Positions 1 to 8,825 of a DNA stretch of 64,000 nt are shown one piece after another. Origin of the DNA: Hellea sp. Its GTDB lineage: Bacteria > Pseudomonadota > Alphaproteobacteria > Caulobacterales > Maricaulaceae. The position numbers and the translations under genes were made by a program. A model generated the notes under the pieces. It saw nothing but the letters and a program-made list of their open reading frames with translations. It was not told the DNA's origin and did not search any database. The DNA is taken from NCBI GenBank assembly GCA_029250925.1, contig JAQXEH010000012.1, forward strand, positions 1 to 64,000. Reading direction: 5' to 3'. Within the stretch, counting starts at the first letter, position 1; every line of letters begins with the position of its first letter.

Positions 1-1236
1 GGTCTTGATACTACTGCTGGCGACGCAACTGGTCTGAACAGCAAAGGTGATGTTGCTATATCACTTGGCCTTGGTTATAATTTAGGCAATAGCTGGCGTT
101 TAGAGCTAGACGGCGCACTAATAAACACAGATCTTGGCTCAATTAGCGGAGTTCAAGATACGTCCTCTGGTTTCAGAAGTAAATCTATGATGATTAACGC
201 TATTCATAACTTTGACACCAACAGCCGTTTTGAACCTTACTTGGGTGCAGGTATTGGTTTTGTTCAAGGCAATGCTAAGTTTACTGCAAATGATTATGGT
301 AACGCTGCATCTCCGACAGTTAACGCAGTTTGCGATGGAACTCGTACAACAATAACGGGTGGTCAGTCTTGTAGTGTTGATGATACCGACACTGCATTTG
401 GCTATCAGCTTTTAGCGGGTTTGGGTTATGAAATCACTGAAAATATTAAATGGGATACACAGTATCGCTATCTTGACGCTCATGGTATGGATTTTAATGG
501 CATAAGGGTTGCTAACAACAGTAATGCAATTAATTCTTTAGCTGTAGAGGCATCAAATGTAGGTGCACATTCCGTAATGACTGGCTTTAGATACCTCTTT
601 GGTCATAAACATGAACCGGAAGCACCACCACCACCACCACCGGCTCCAGTGCCTGACTATCAGTGTTGGGATGGATCTATGACCTTTAATGCTGGTGAGT
701 GCCCGGTTAAGCCAATTCCAAAACAGACATGTTGGGATGGCTCAATAATTCCAGAAACATCTACTTGTCCCGTCAGACCAACATATACTTGTTGGGATGA
801 CTCAGTTGTATATGATGAAGCTAATTGCCCCGCACAAGTTTTTTCAGAAGCAAAAAACAATATGTCTGAGTTATGCTCCATAAATAGTCATCAGGAAGTT
901 ATTTATTATGATTTTGATGAGCATAAATCACAAGATACAGTTAACGCAATCACAAAAATAGCGGATATTGGACAATACTGTAATATCGGTAAGGTTAGTG
1001 TTGTTGGACACACTGATACTTCTGGGCCGACTGCTTACAACTTAAAGCTATCTAAACACCGTGCTTCTAATACTAAAGCTGAATTAATTGCTAGAGGTAT
1101 ATCTGAAGACAGCATTGTATCTGATGGTAGAGGTGAAACGGAATTAGCTGTTGAAACTGCTAATGGCGTTAAAGAAAAAATGAACCGTCGTACTGAGGTT
1201 TTGGTTTCATTAAGCGCATTAGGGGTGATCAACTAA
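1..1236 (+). CDS. OmpA-family outer-membrane protein (5' partial)
   Basis: The reading frame is open from base 1, so the true start lies left of the window; an ATG at 187 is internal. About 205 visible codons look like an outer-membrane beta-barrel with alternating aromatic and polar residues (LGAGIGFV, GLGYEI, TGFRYLFG). A proline hinge follows at about 619-656. Then come three 14-residue units of the form CWDxS...CP (664-705, 730-771, 790-831). The end is an OmpA C-terminal peptidoglycan-binding domain from about 890, with the VVGHTDTSG and NRRTEV motifs. By family, it anchors the outer membrane to peptidoglycan and may act as a porin. A strong terminator follows directly. The family is clear; the function of the Cys units is unknown. 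Confidence 0.9.
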   Translation, partial: GLDTTAGDATGLNSKGDVAISLGLGYNLGNSWRLELDGALINTDLGSISGVQDTSSGFRSKSMMINAIHNFDTNSRFEPYLGAGIGFVQGNAKFTANDYGNAASPTVNAVCDGTRTTITGGQSCSVDDTDTAFGYQLLAGLGYEITENIKWDTQYRYLDAHGMDFNGIRVANNSNAINSLAVEASNVGAHSVMTGFRYLFGHKHEPEAPPPPPPAPVPDYQCWDGSMTFNAGECPVKPIPKQTCWDGSIIPETSTCPVRPTYTCWDDSVVYDEANCPAQVFSEAKNNMSELCSINSHQEVIYYDFDEHKSQDTVNAITKIADIGQYCNIGKVSVVGHTDTSGPTAYNLKLSKHRASNTKAELIARGISEDSIVSDGRGETELAVETANGVKEKMNRRTEVLVSLSALGVIN

Positions 1237-1256
1237 GCAGTTAAAGAAATAAATAA

Positions 1257-1286
1257 AGACCCGGCTTTAAAGTCGGGTTTTTTTTT
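1257..1286 (+). terminator. Rho-independent terminator after the OmpA-like gene
   Basis: The arms ACCCGGCTTT and AAAGTCGGGT pair along about ten positions with one G-T wobble. A run of nine to ten T residues follows, 20-50 bases after the OmpA-like stop codon. Confidence 0.93.
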
Positions 1287-1359
1287 GCCATAAATCTTTA
1301 GATTTAGAATTTATTTTCTTTTTACTTATTTATACATATAAAAAAGACAAGGTGCTAAT

Positions 1360-2619
1360 TTGACATATATCAGCTTAACGACGGCGGAGCATAGGATTGT
1401 AGACGAGATAAGTGCTACCAAACATGAAATGTTAAGTATTGTCAAAGATTGGTCGAGTATAAATTCAGGAAGTTATAATCACTCTGGCTTAAAAGACATG
1501 AGGGAGCGTTTGTCCGATGGTTTTGCATCTCTTCCTGGCGAAATAAGTGAAGTCACTTTGGAAGAAGGACAGCAAATAGATCAAAAAGGGAATATAGAAA
1601 CTATAAATTACGAGCCTGCTTTAAAAATATCAGTGCGTCCAAAAGCTCCTATCCAATTAGTTTTAACTGGACATTACGATACTGTCTTTCCTGTAAACAG
1701 TCATTTTCAAAACTATGAAACTTTAGGAGTTGATATCTTAAAGGGGCCTGGTGTAGCAGATATGAAAGGCGGTATAGTTGTGATGAAAACTGCCTTACAA
1801 TTTTTTGAAACTATGCCAATATCAAAAAATATTGGCTATAATATTCTTCTCAGCCCTGATGAGGAAATTGGTTCTTTAGGTTCAGCATCTATTCTAGCAG
1901 ACTTAGGAAGAGCTTCCCATGCAGGACTGACTTATGAGCCATCACTTCCAGATGGTTCATTGGCTGGAGCAAGAAAAGGGAGTGGTAATTTCACTGTAAT
2001 TATAAAAGGACGTGCCGCTCATGCCGGTAGGGAGCACCATTTAGGAAGGAATGCGATTGTTGCGATGGCTGAGTTTATAAATGGATTAGAAAAATTAAAC
2101 GGAAAGCGCGAAGGTTTAACAATAAATATAGCTAAAATTGAGGGAGGAGGGCCTTCAAATATCGTGCCAGATCTTTCTATAGGTCATTTTAATATAAGAA
2201 TGCAGGAGGAAGAAGATATGCAGTGGGTAAGCAATAAAATTAATATTTTAGTTACACATATAAATGACAAAAAAGGAATTTTTGCTCACCTTCATGGTGG
2301 TTTCACAAGGCCACCTAAACCTATGTCACCAGCTAACGCAAGTGTTTTTGCATGGGTAAAAAAGGCTGGAAATCTATTAGGGCAAGAAATCAATTGGTCA
2401 CCGAGTGGCGGAGTTTGTGAGGGTAATAATTTATGGGCATCGGGCTGTCCAAATGTTGACACACTTGGAGTAATTGGCGGTGAAATTCATTCTGATAGAG
2501 AGTATATGAAAATTAATTCTTTGACAGAAAGAGCTAGATTATCGTGTCTTATTCTTCTCAAAATTGCTAGCGGAGAATTTGATGCTATAAAAGCTAAAAA
2601 ATTAGTTAAAAAATGTTAA
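1360..2619 (+). CDS. M20-family metallohydrolase, first gene of the ast operon
   Basis: This is a 419-residue zinc peptidase/deacylase of the M20 (ArgE/DapE/CPG2) family. The metal-site residues are all visible: H105 and D107 in GHYDTVFP, bridging D134 in GVADMKGG, E168/E169 in SPDEEIGS, and H377 in GEIHSDRE. The dimerisation lid domain sits at about residues 205-320. The chosen start is TTG with AAGG seven bases upstream; the next in-frame ATG is 23 codons further in and would trim the fold. Its stop overlaps the astA ATG by seven bases, so it is cotranslated with the arginine-succinyltransferase genes. No M14-type AstE is in the cluster, so removing succinate from N-succinylglutamate is a reasonable inferred role. 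Another N-acyl amino acid is also possible. Confidence 0.85.
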   Translation: MTYISLTTAEHRIVDEISATKHEMLSIVKDWSSINSGSYNHSGLKDMRERLSDGFASLPGEISEVTLEEGQQIDQKGNIETINYEPALKISVRPKAPIQLVLTGHYDTVFPVNSHFQNYETLGVDILKGPGVADMKGGIVVMKTALQFFETMPISKNIGYNILLSPDEEIGSLGSASILADLGRASHAGLTYEPSLPDGSLAGARKGSGNFTVIIKGRAAHAGREHHLGRNAIVAMAEFINGLEKLNGKREGLTINIAKIEGGGPSNIVPDLSIGHFNIRMQEEEDMQWVSNKINILVTHINDKKGIFAHLHGGFTRPPKPMSPANASVFAWVKKAGNLLGQEINWSPSGGVCEGNNLWASGCPNVDTLGVIGGEIHSDREYMKINSLTERARLSCLILLKIASGEFDAIKAKKLVKKC

Positions 2620-3632
2620 TTGTACGCCCTGTATGTGCAAGTGACCTTGACGATATTTGTGACTTATCGAGACTAGCAGGGCCAGGATTTACATCTCTAG
2701 CTGTAAATAAAGAAGTGCATCAAGCGCGAATACAGCATTCAATAAAAAGTTTTTCTGATATTAAAAGCATAATACCCAACCATCTATATATTTTAGTTGC
2801 TGAAGATACTATTACGAACGAAGTTATTGGAATAAGTTCAATTAAAACTAACATAGGCGTAATTGACCCTTTTTTTAATTTTAGAATTTTACAGTTAGCC
2901 CAGAAATCTTCTGTTACGGGTTCGCGTTTCGATATGGCAGTTCTTGTTCTCGTTAATGAATATGCAGGTTGTTCAGAAGTTGCTTCGTTATTTGTTAAGA
3001 GTGAGTACCGAGGAAAAGGAGCGGGTATGCTCATTTCTAAGGCAAGATTTATGCTTATTGCCGCAGATGAAGCGCGCTTCGGAAGTAAAATCATTTCAGA
3101 ACTACGAGGCCTGGTATCTGAAAATGGTGAGTCCCCATTCTGGGATGCAATTGGAAAAAAGTTTTTCCGTATGGACTTTCAGAGTGCTGATGAGTTTTCC
3201 GCAGGTAAGGATAGTCGGTTTATTGTCGAATTAATGCCAAAACATCCAATTTACGTCGCACTGCTTCCTGAAAGTGCTCAAAATGTTATTGGTAAAACAC
3301 ATCCAAAAGGCATTGGGGCAAAACGCCATCTCGAGTCTGAGGGTTTTAGATATGATAACACTGTAGATATTTTTGATGCAGGACCAACTATGGCTGTTTT
3401 AAAGAAAGACATGCGAACTCTGAATGAAAGCTTTTTGGTAAAGTTACGAACGGACCCGTCTGATAAAAATCATAATATACAAGCTTTAATTAGCAATAAC
3501 TCCTTAGCAGAGTTTCGATGTGGTTTACTAAATGTAACGCGATTTGGTGGTAATTACTTTATTAATGCTGAGAAGATGGAATGCCTTAAAATTAAAAATA
3601 CTGATACTGCTCGTCTATGGATTAAGAAATGA
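2613..3632 (+). CDS. astA: Arginine N-succinyltransferase
   Basis: AstA transfers succinate from succinyl-CoA to the alpha-amino group of L-arginine, the first step of the ammonia-producing AST catabolic pathway in the cytoplasm. At 339 residues it matches the usual length (about 340). It opens with the typical LIVRPVCASDLDDICDLS stretch, carries the family block VSENGESPFWDAIGKKFF near residues 170-187, and has a GNAT-like fold (LFVKSEYRGKGAGMLISKAR near 129-148). It overlaps the M20 gene upstream by 7 bp (ATGTTAA) and the astD start by 4 bp (ATGA). This argues for one polycistronic message with coupled translation. Confidence 0.95.
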   Translation: MLIVRPVCASDLDDICDLSRLAGPGFTSLAVNKEVHQARIQHSIKSFSDIKSIIPNHLYILVAEDTITNEVIGISSIKTNIGVIDPFFNFRILQLAQKSSVTGSRFDMAVLVLVNEYAGCSEVASLFVKSEYRGKGAGMLISKARFMLIAADEARFGSKIISELRGLVSENGESPFWDAIGKKFFRMDFQSADEFSAGKDSRFIVELMPKHPIYVALLPESAQNVIGKTHPKGIGAKRHLESEGFRYDNTVDIFDAGPTMAVLKKDMRTLNESFLVKLRTDPSDKNHNIQALISNNSLAEFRCGLLNVTRFGGNYFINAEKMECLKIKNTDTARLWIKK

Positions 3633-5068
3633 AAAAATCTTTATTTATAAATGGTCAATGGTTTGAAGGCACTGGCAATTTTTTTAAATCAATAAACCCA
3701 TCTGATGGTACAGAATTATGGGAAGGAAATTCAGCCTCAAGCACGGAAATTAATGCAGCATTCGATGCTGCCAAGTCAGCACACAAAGTCTGGAGTTCTA
3801 TGTCATTTGTATCGCGTAAGGAGATTATTTTAAAATTTAAAAACCTTGCACTTGAGGCCAACCCTGAAATGTCTGAATTAATTTCAAAAGAAACAGGCAA
3901 GCAACTTTGGGACTCAAAAGGTGAAGCATCTGCTCTGCCAAACAAAGTGGACGTATCTTTGACTTCTTATCTTGATAGAACAGGGCAAATTAATAAAAAT
4001 ACACCATTTGGAAGTGCGGCTTTGCGGCATAAACCTCATGGAGTATTTGCTGTGCTTGGTCCATATAATTTCCCCGCTCACTTACCTAATGGACAAATAT
4101 TGCCTGCATTAATTGCTGGAAATACAATAGTCTTTAAACCTAGCGATCAAACACCAGCAGTTGGTGAAGCGCTCATTAAATTATATGAAAAGGCGGGTTT
4201 TCCAAAAGGTGTTATAAATATGGTTCAGGGTTCTGGTGCCGTTGGCAAGCTAATGTTAGATCATCCAGATTTGTCGGGTGTTTTATTTACAGGTTCAGCA
4301 GAATCGGGAAGAATGATTCATAAGAAATTTGGCGGAAAACCAGAGGTAATTCTCGCATTAGAGATGGGTGGTAATAATCCTATTATTGCATGGGATGTGG
4401 ATAATGCTGAAGAGGCTGCGAGCATAATTATTCAATCAGCTTTCATAACCTCTGGCCAACGTTGTACTTGTGCCCGAAGGTTAATAGTGCCTGACAATGA
4501 GAAGGGTCAACTTATTATAGAATCAACCATGAATGAAATGGACCGAATAACTTTAAATAAATGGAATATAGAAGCTTCTATGGGTCCAGTAATAAATCAA
4601 GATGCAGCTAGTAAAATAGTTGAAGATGCTAATTCTCTTAATGGGAGAGTTATAAGGGCCTCTAGCATTTCTGAACTGGGTAGTGCTTTTGTTACCCCCG
4701 CTTTAATTGATGTGACTGATACTAAAAAAATAGATAAAGAAATATTTGGTCCAGTTTTACAGGTTGTTCGTGTTCCTGATTGGGGTACAGCAATATATGA
4801 GGCAAATAATACGAATTTTGGATTAGCAGCAGGACTTATCTCTAATAATAAAGATTTATGGGAGACCTTTCACAATAACGTGAGAGCAGGAATTGTTAAC
4901 TTCAATAGACCGACAACTGGTGCAGCCAGTTTTTTACCTTTTGGAGGTCCTGGTTTTTCGGGCAACCATAACCCTGGGGCTTATTACTCTGCAGACTTTT
5001 GTGCTTGGCCAATGGCTAGCCAAATATCAAATAAACCATCAATATTAGAATTTAAAGGTTTAAGGTGA
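3629..5068 (+). CDS. astD: N-succinylglutamate 5-semialdehyde dehydrogenase
   Basis: This NAD(P)-dependent aldehyde dehydrogenase oxidises succinylglutamate semialdehyde to succinylglutamate in arginine breakdown. It has 479 residues, close to the family norm. The general-base glutamate is E245 in LALEMGGNNP and the catalytic cysteine is C279 in SGQRCTCARR. The Rossmann segment carries FTGSAESG, and the EIFGPVLQV motif is present near the C terminus. It starts inside the astA stop (ATGA) and ends one base before the astB ATG. The neighbourhood settles the substrate choice among aldehyde dehydrogenases. Confidence 0.94.
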   Translation: MKKSLFINGQWFEGTGNFFKSINPSDGTELWEGNSASSTEINAAFDAAKSAHKVWSSMSFVSRKEIILKFKNLALEANPEMSELISKETGKQLWDSKGEASALPNKVDVSLTSYLDRTGQINKNTPFGSAALRHKPHGVFAVLGPYNFPAHLPNGQILPALIAGNTIVFKPSDQTPAVGEALIKLYEKAGFPKGVINMVQGSGAVGKLMLDHPDLSGVLFTGSAESGRMIHKKFGGKPEVILALEMGGNNPIIAWDVDNAEEAASIIIQSAFITSGQRCTCARRLIVPDNEKGQLIIESTMNEMDRITLNKWNIEASMGPVINQDAASKIVEDANSLNGRVIRASSISELGSAFVTPALIDVTDTKKIDKEIFGPVLQVVRVPDWGTAIYEANNTNFGLAAGLISNNKDLWETFHNNVRAGIVNFNRPTTGAASFLPFGGPGFSGNHNPGAYYSADFCAWPMASQISNKPSILEFKGLR

Positions 5069-5069
5069 A

Positions 5070-6395
5070 ATGGTTACTGTCGCAAACTTTGATGGTCTTA
5101 TTGGATCAACGCATAATTATGCAGGATTATCATTTGGAAATTTAGCTTCATTTTCTAACACAGGACTTACTTCAAATCCTCAAGCTGCTGCATTGCAGGG
5201 ACTAGAAAAAATGAAAAAAATGGTAGACCTTGGTTTGTTTCAGGGAGTTTTACCTCCACATCAGAGGCCATATCTACCGCTAGTACGGAGTTTGGGGTTT
5301 TATGGAAATGACAGAGAAATTTTCGATTCTGCTTGGAGGCAATCTCCAAATCTAATGATTAACTGTTTTTCAGCAAGTCCTATGTGGGCAGCTAATTCTG
5401 CTACAGTAAGTCCTTCAATTGATTGTGCTGACAAGGAACTTCATTTAACTGTAGCAAATATGTCAGAAATGTTTCACAGGTCAATTGAAAGCAATCAAAC
5501 TTATAAGTCTTTAAAGAGAGCTTTTCCTTTTGCCAAAGTTCATAAAGCCCTTTTTGACCACCCTTTTCTTGCAGATGAAGGTGCAGCAAATCATGTAAGG
5601 TTATGTGGAGAAAAGTCTAAAAAGGGGATAGAATTATTTGTTTATGGACGTGAAGGGTATACAAAATCTAATTCAGCTTATCCAGCAAGGCAAACATATC
5701 AAGCTAGTCAGACAATCATGCGCAATCATAGATTAGACACATCGTGCACAGTTTATGCAAAGCAATCTAAAATAGCTATTAATGCAGGTGCATTCCACAA
5801 TGATGTGGTTTGTGTTGGCGCAATGAATACTTTATTTTATCATGAATGCGCATTTGAAAATAGCGGCAAGCTTCAATCCGACATCAGAAAGGCTGCTAAT
5901 GGAATTTTTGAACCTATTTTTATTGAGGTAAAGGAGTCTGTAATACCTCTGCAGGATGCTATAGAGTCATACTTATTTAATTCCATGCTAGTAAAAATTC
6001 CTGACCGTAAATATTTAACACTTATAGCTCCGCTTGAAGTGAAGAAAAATGCAAGGGTCGCAAGATTTTGTGAAAATTTAGTGGTTGGAAATAATACTAT
6101 AGACGATGTTTATTATGTAGATGTTCGACAATCTATGCGAAATGGAGGGGGCCCCGCTTGTTTGAGGTTAGCCGTTCCACTGGACTCAGAAGAAAAGAAA
6201 TTAGTAAATAATAAAAATGTTTTAACTGAAAACTTATATAGTGATTTAAAGGTATGGATAAATAAACACTACCGAGAAGAGATAAGCCCAAATGACTTGC
6301 GCGATGTTAATTTGATGTATGAAAGCTTCGCCGCTCTTGATGAACTCACAAATATAATGCAACTTGGAAGCGACTTTTATTCTTTTCAAAAATAA
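5070..6395 (+). CDS. astB: N-succinylarginine dihydrolase
   Basis: AstB hydrolyses succinylarginine to succinylornithine, two NH3 and CO2. The 441-residue protein begins with the hallmark NFDGLIGSTHNYAGLSFGN. The nucleophilic cysteine lies near residue 364 in GGGPACLRL, and conserved histidines occur in the middle of the chain (for example GAFHNDVV). It is the last gene of the M20-astA-astD-astB run. AstC and a canonical AstE are absent here, so the transaminase must be encoded elsewhere. The stop is nine bases from the end of a convergent gene. Confidence 0.95.
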   Translation: MVTVANFDGLIGSTHNYAGLSFGNLASFSNTGLTSNPQAAALQGLEKMKKMVDLGLFQGVLPPHQRPYLPLVRSLGFYGNDREIFDSAWRQSPNLMINCFSASPMWAANSATVSPSIDCADKELHLTVANMSEMFHRSIESNQTYKSLKRAFPFAKVHKALFDHPFLADEGAANHVRLCGEKSKKGIELFVYGREGYTKSNSAYPARQTYQASQTIMRNHRLDTSCTVYAKQSKIAINAGAFHNDVVCVGAMNTLFYHECAFENSGKLQSDIRKAANGIFEPIFIEVKESVIPLQDAIESYLFNSMLVKIPDRKYLTLIAPLEVKKNARVARFCENLVVGNNTIDDVYYVDVRQSMRNGGGPACLRLAVPLDSEEKKLVNNKNVLTENLYSDLKVWINKHYREEISPNDLRDVNLMYESFAALDELTNIMQLGSDFYSFQK

Positions 6396-6404
6396 ATTTT
6401 GTAA

Positions 6405-7724
6405 TTATTGATTAAGTTCATTCACAATAATTTCTCGCATTTTAGCTTTTTCTTTGAAAGCTAAAGTTGAATAACCAAGTACATCTATATTTGAAAGCTG
6501 TGTAGTTTTTGAGAGGGAAGTTATTTGTGAATCAAAGTTTTCAGTCCAATGAATGAGGTCAGCATAAATAACTAAAGTGCTTAAACCATTTCTTTCAATT
6601 ATAACTGGAAGCTTTGGGTCCCCTTCATATTTAATGATATCTCCGTTAGACGTTAGATAAGCTATGTGTTCGATAGTTCTTAATTTGTTCATAGCAATTG
6701 TGCGGTTATTTTCTTTGGCTGCTGCGTTAAATAATTTCAATGCGAATTTCTTGTCAGTTATTGTATCAAGTGATTTAAAAAGTCGCCTTCTATATTTTTT
6801 TGTGTAAGTTTTATTTTTATAAAAAAAGTTCACTAAATTAGTATCAGCACCCCATCCCTTTAAAATTTCTTTTTCATGATTTCTTTGTCTGTGGGCATCC
6901 TCATAGCTAATTATAAATTCAGCATTATTATAATAACCAACACCCATAAAAGCATCACTTAAGTAATCTATGCCTGCCTGTCCGGCACCAAGTTTAATGG
7001 TTGTTCCTGTGTATGCATTAGCATACGCGAGACGGTCTATTTGCTTCCTATATGCTTTATTATTTGTTTCTGGGTCTGTATTGAATTCGGCATGCAGTCT
7101 TCGTGAAGCATTATGTTTACCTGCTAGTGAGTTAAAGCCTGACCATATATCGGTTCCTGCTTTTTTTACGCAAGTATACCCTGAACACTTTGTGCTAGCC
7201 GCACCTTTACTAATTCTAATAATTGTAACCCCAAATTCGCCAAAGCCCTTAGCTAGTCGAAACACGGTATTTGCACTATGTTTTGGAATAAACATTACAA
7301 CATCTTCAAAGTTTTTTACTTTGCGTCCAAGTTTACTAATATTCTTTACCAAGCGCACAGGCGTTTCTATTAAGTTTGTTGTACGATTTTTTCCTGAGCC
7401 TAGGATAGCTAATCCTGTTGAACGATTCCGTAAAACTTCGGTTGCTTGTATTTCTTTTATATGGATTTTAGTTTGCTTTGTCCCTAAAATCTTTGTTGAT
7501 TTGTTATTATTTAGAATTTCATATTCAAGCATATAGCCACTTTTAAAAGCTTCAGGTTTAACTTGATGATTAGAACTTTTCATAAAGCCTTCACCAAGAA
7601 AATACACGGCGCTTAAGCTTGTTTCTTCTTTTATGAGCTCTTGGGAATATAATGATGTCGAACTAAATATATAAGTAATAGCAATTAAATTTACTATGCT
7701 TGTGTGTATAAGACTCATTGCCAT
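6405..7724 (-). CDS. Secreted protein of unknown family
   Basis: I do not recognise the family. The 439-residue product begins with an apparent Sec signal peptide (hydrophobic from about residues 6-25, ending near SLYSQE), so it is likely periplasmic or exported. The mature part is basic and mostly polar. A short cysteine pair (KCSGYTC) sits near residue 180, where a disulfide loop is possible. A weakly hydrophobic stretch precedes it (GEFGVTIIRISKG). The gene is convergent with astB and faces away from tRNA-His, with about 150 bp upstream for its own promoter. An ATG two codons in (MSLIHTS) is an equally good start. It is a long intact frame with normal composition, so a real gene is likely, but no function can be assigned. 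Confidence 0.7.
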   Translation of the reverse strand: MAMSLIHTSIVNLIAITYIFSSTSLYSQELIKEETSLSAVYFLGEGFMKSSNHQVKPEAFKSGYMLEYEILNNNKSTKILGTKQTKIHIKEIQATEVLRNRSTGLAILGSGKNRTTNLIETPVRLVKNISKLGRKVKNFEDVVMFIPKHSANTVFRLAKGFGEFGVTIIRISKGAASTKCSGYTCVKKAGTDIWSGFNSLAGKHNASRRLHAEFNTDPETNNKAYRKQIDRLAYANAYTGTTIKLGAGQAGIDYLSDAFMGVGYYNNAEFIISYEDAHRQRNHEKEILKGWGADTNLVNFFYKNKTYTKKYRRRLFKSLDTITDKKFALKLFNAAAKENNRTIAMNKLRTIEHIAYLTSNGDIIKYEGDPKLPVIIERNGLSTLVIYADLIHWTENFDSQITSLSKTTQLSNIDVLGYSTLAFKEKAKMREIIVNELNQ

Positions 7725-7877
7725 GCTTCAGATATAGTCAAAACGATATAAAAACCAATAAATCATTTGGCATAACAATATAATTTATTTTTTTTATTCA
7801 AAATTATTTATAGTTTAAATGCTATTAGTTACTTGAAGACTTGCTCAGCTTGGTCTAGATGGCCATACGACTATTGT

Positions 7878-7954
7878 GCCGCTTTAGCTCAGTTGGTTAG
7901 AGCGCTGGTTTGTGGAACCAGAGGTCCTCAGTTCGAGCCTGAGAAGCGGTACCA
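7878..7954 (+). tRNA. tRNA-His (GTG anticodon)
   Basis: A full cloverleaf is visible. The acceptor GCCGCTT pairs with AAGCGGT, with G-T at the first pair. The D-arm has AGCTCAGTTGGTTAGAGC, the anticodon stem CTGGT/ACCAG encloses loop TTGTGGA with GTG at 34-36, and the T-arm is CTCAG-TTCGAGC-CTGAG. The 3' end is A73 followed by an encoded CCA. The base before position 1 is T, so the usual extra G-1 and C73 of tRNA-His are missing. This is known from a large group of Alphaproteobacteria. Confidence 0.95.
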
Positions 7955-8002
7955 TTCTAATTATTGTGGTTAACTTATTAGAACAGGGGTGCTAGCAATT
8001 AC

Positions 8003-8788
8003 CTATACTGCAAATTGTTCCCTCAATATTTTTTCACTTAATCCCTGCTCTTTGTCGAACAATAAAGTTAAAGATGTTTCTTTATCCTGTGAAATTTCAA
8101 CATGAGTGATATTGCGAATTTCCATATTATCTGCTGAAGCAGCTACGGGTCTTTTTTCAGCATTTAAAACTTCAAATTCTACACTTCTATCAGCATTTAA
8201 AAGAGCGCCCCGCCATCTTCTAGGTCGGAATGCGCTAATTGGTGTTAGTGCTAAAATATGGGCTGCCTGAGGCACTACGGGTCCATGAGCAGAAAGGTTA
8301 TAAGCGGTAGATCCGGTGGGAGTTGCAAGTAAAACTCCGTCTGCAATCAAGCACTCTAGGCGTACTTTTTTATCTACCTTGATTCTTATATGAGCGGCTT
8401 GTTGTGTTTGCCTATAGAGCGAAACTTCATTAAAGGCAAGCTCCTCAAATATTCCTCCCGCCCCTTTGGCTATCATTTTTAACGGCTTAACCGTGGTAGG
8501 TTCTGCTGCAGCCAATCGAGAAATTAAGTCATCTTCATTAAACTCATTCATTAAAAAACCAATAGTTCCTTTGTTCATTCCATAAACAGGTAGTCCTCTT
8601 CTAATCAATGTCATATATCTTCTGAGTGTACGCAGCATAAATCCATCTCCACCAAGAGCTACTATAGCATCAGCGTTGGCTGCATCATGGTTGCCGTACT
8701 TTGCTATCAATGAGTCACGAGCAGACTTTGCTTCTTTCCTAGCGGTACTAACAAAGGCTAATTTTTCGAATTTTTTTTCTTTGATCAC
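8003..8788 (-). CDS. nadK: NAD kinase
   Basis: NadK phosphorylates NAD to NADP in the cytoplasm. The 261-residue protein has the GGDG motif at residues 46-49 (VALGGDGFML), the MNKGTIGFL block, and the conserved LLATPTGSTAYNLSAHGP loop. The start is GTG at 8788, preceded by GGAG five bases away on the minus strand, which decides the start because no ATG lies close by. It lies 37 bp downstream of the cytochrome c gene on the same strand, so co-transcription is possible without an evident functional link. Length fits the short alphaproteobacterial form. Confidence 0.94.
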   Translation of the reverse strand: MIKEKKFEKLAFVSTARKEAKSARDSLIAKYGNHDAANADAIVALGGDGFMLRTLRRYMTLIRRGLPVYGMNKGTIGFLMNEFNEDDLISRLAAAEPTTVKPLKMIAKGAGGIFEELAFNEVSLYRQTQQAAHIRIKVDKKVRLECLIADGVLLATPTGSTAYNLSAHGPVVPQAAHILALTPISAFRPRRWRGALLNADRSVEFEVLNAEKRPVAASADNMEIRNITHVEISQDKETSLTLLFDKEQGLSEKILREQFAV

Positions 8789-8825
8789 TATTACTCCAAA
8801 TTTTATAAAAATTATTTTTATAGTT

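Noticed and set aside
187..189. ATG at 187 as the start of the OmpA-like gene
   Set aside because: The frame is open from base 1 and encodes beta-barrel-like sequence before this codon, so the gene is 5' truncated.
6970..7536. 188-codon plus-strand frame opposite the unknown secreted protein
   Set aside because: No ribosome-binding site, odd Cys/Phe/Leu-rich composition and full overlap with a better minus-strand frame with a signal peptide.
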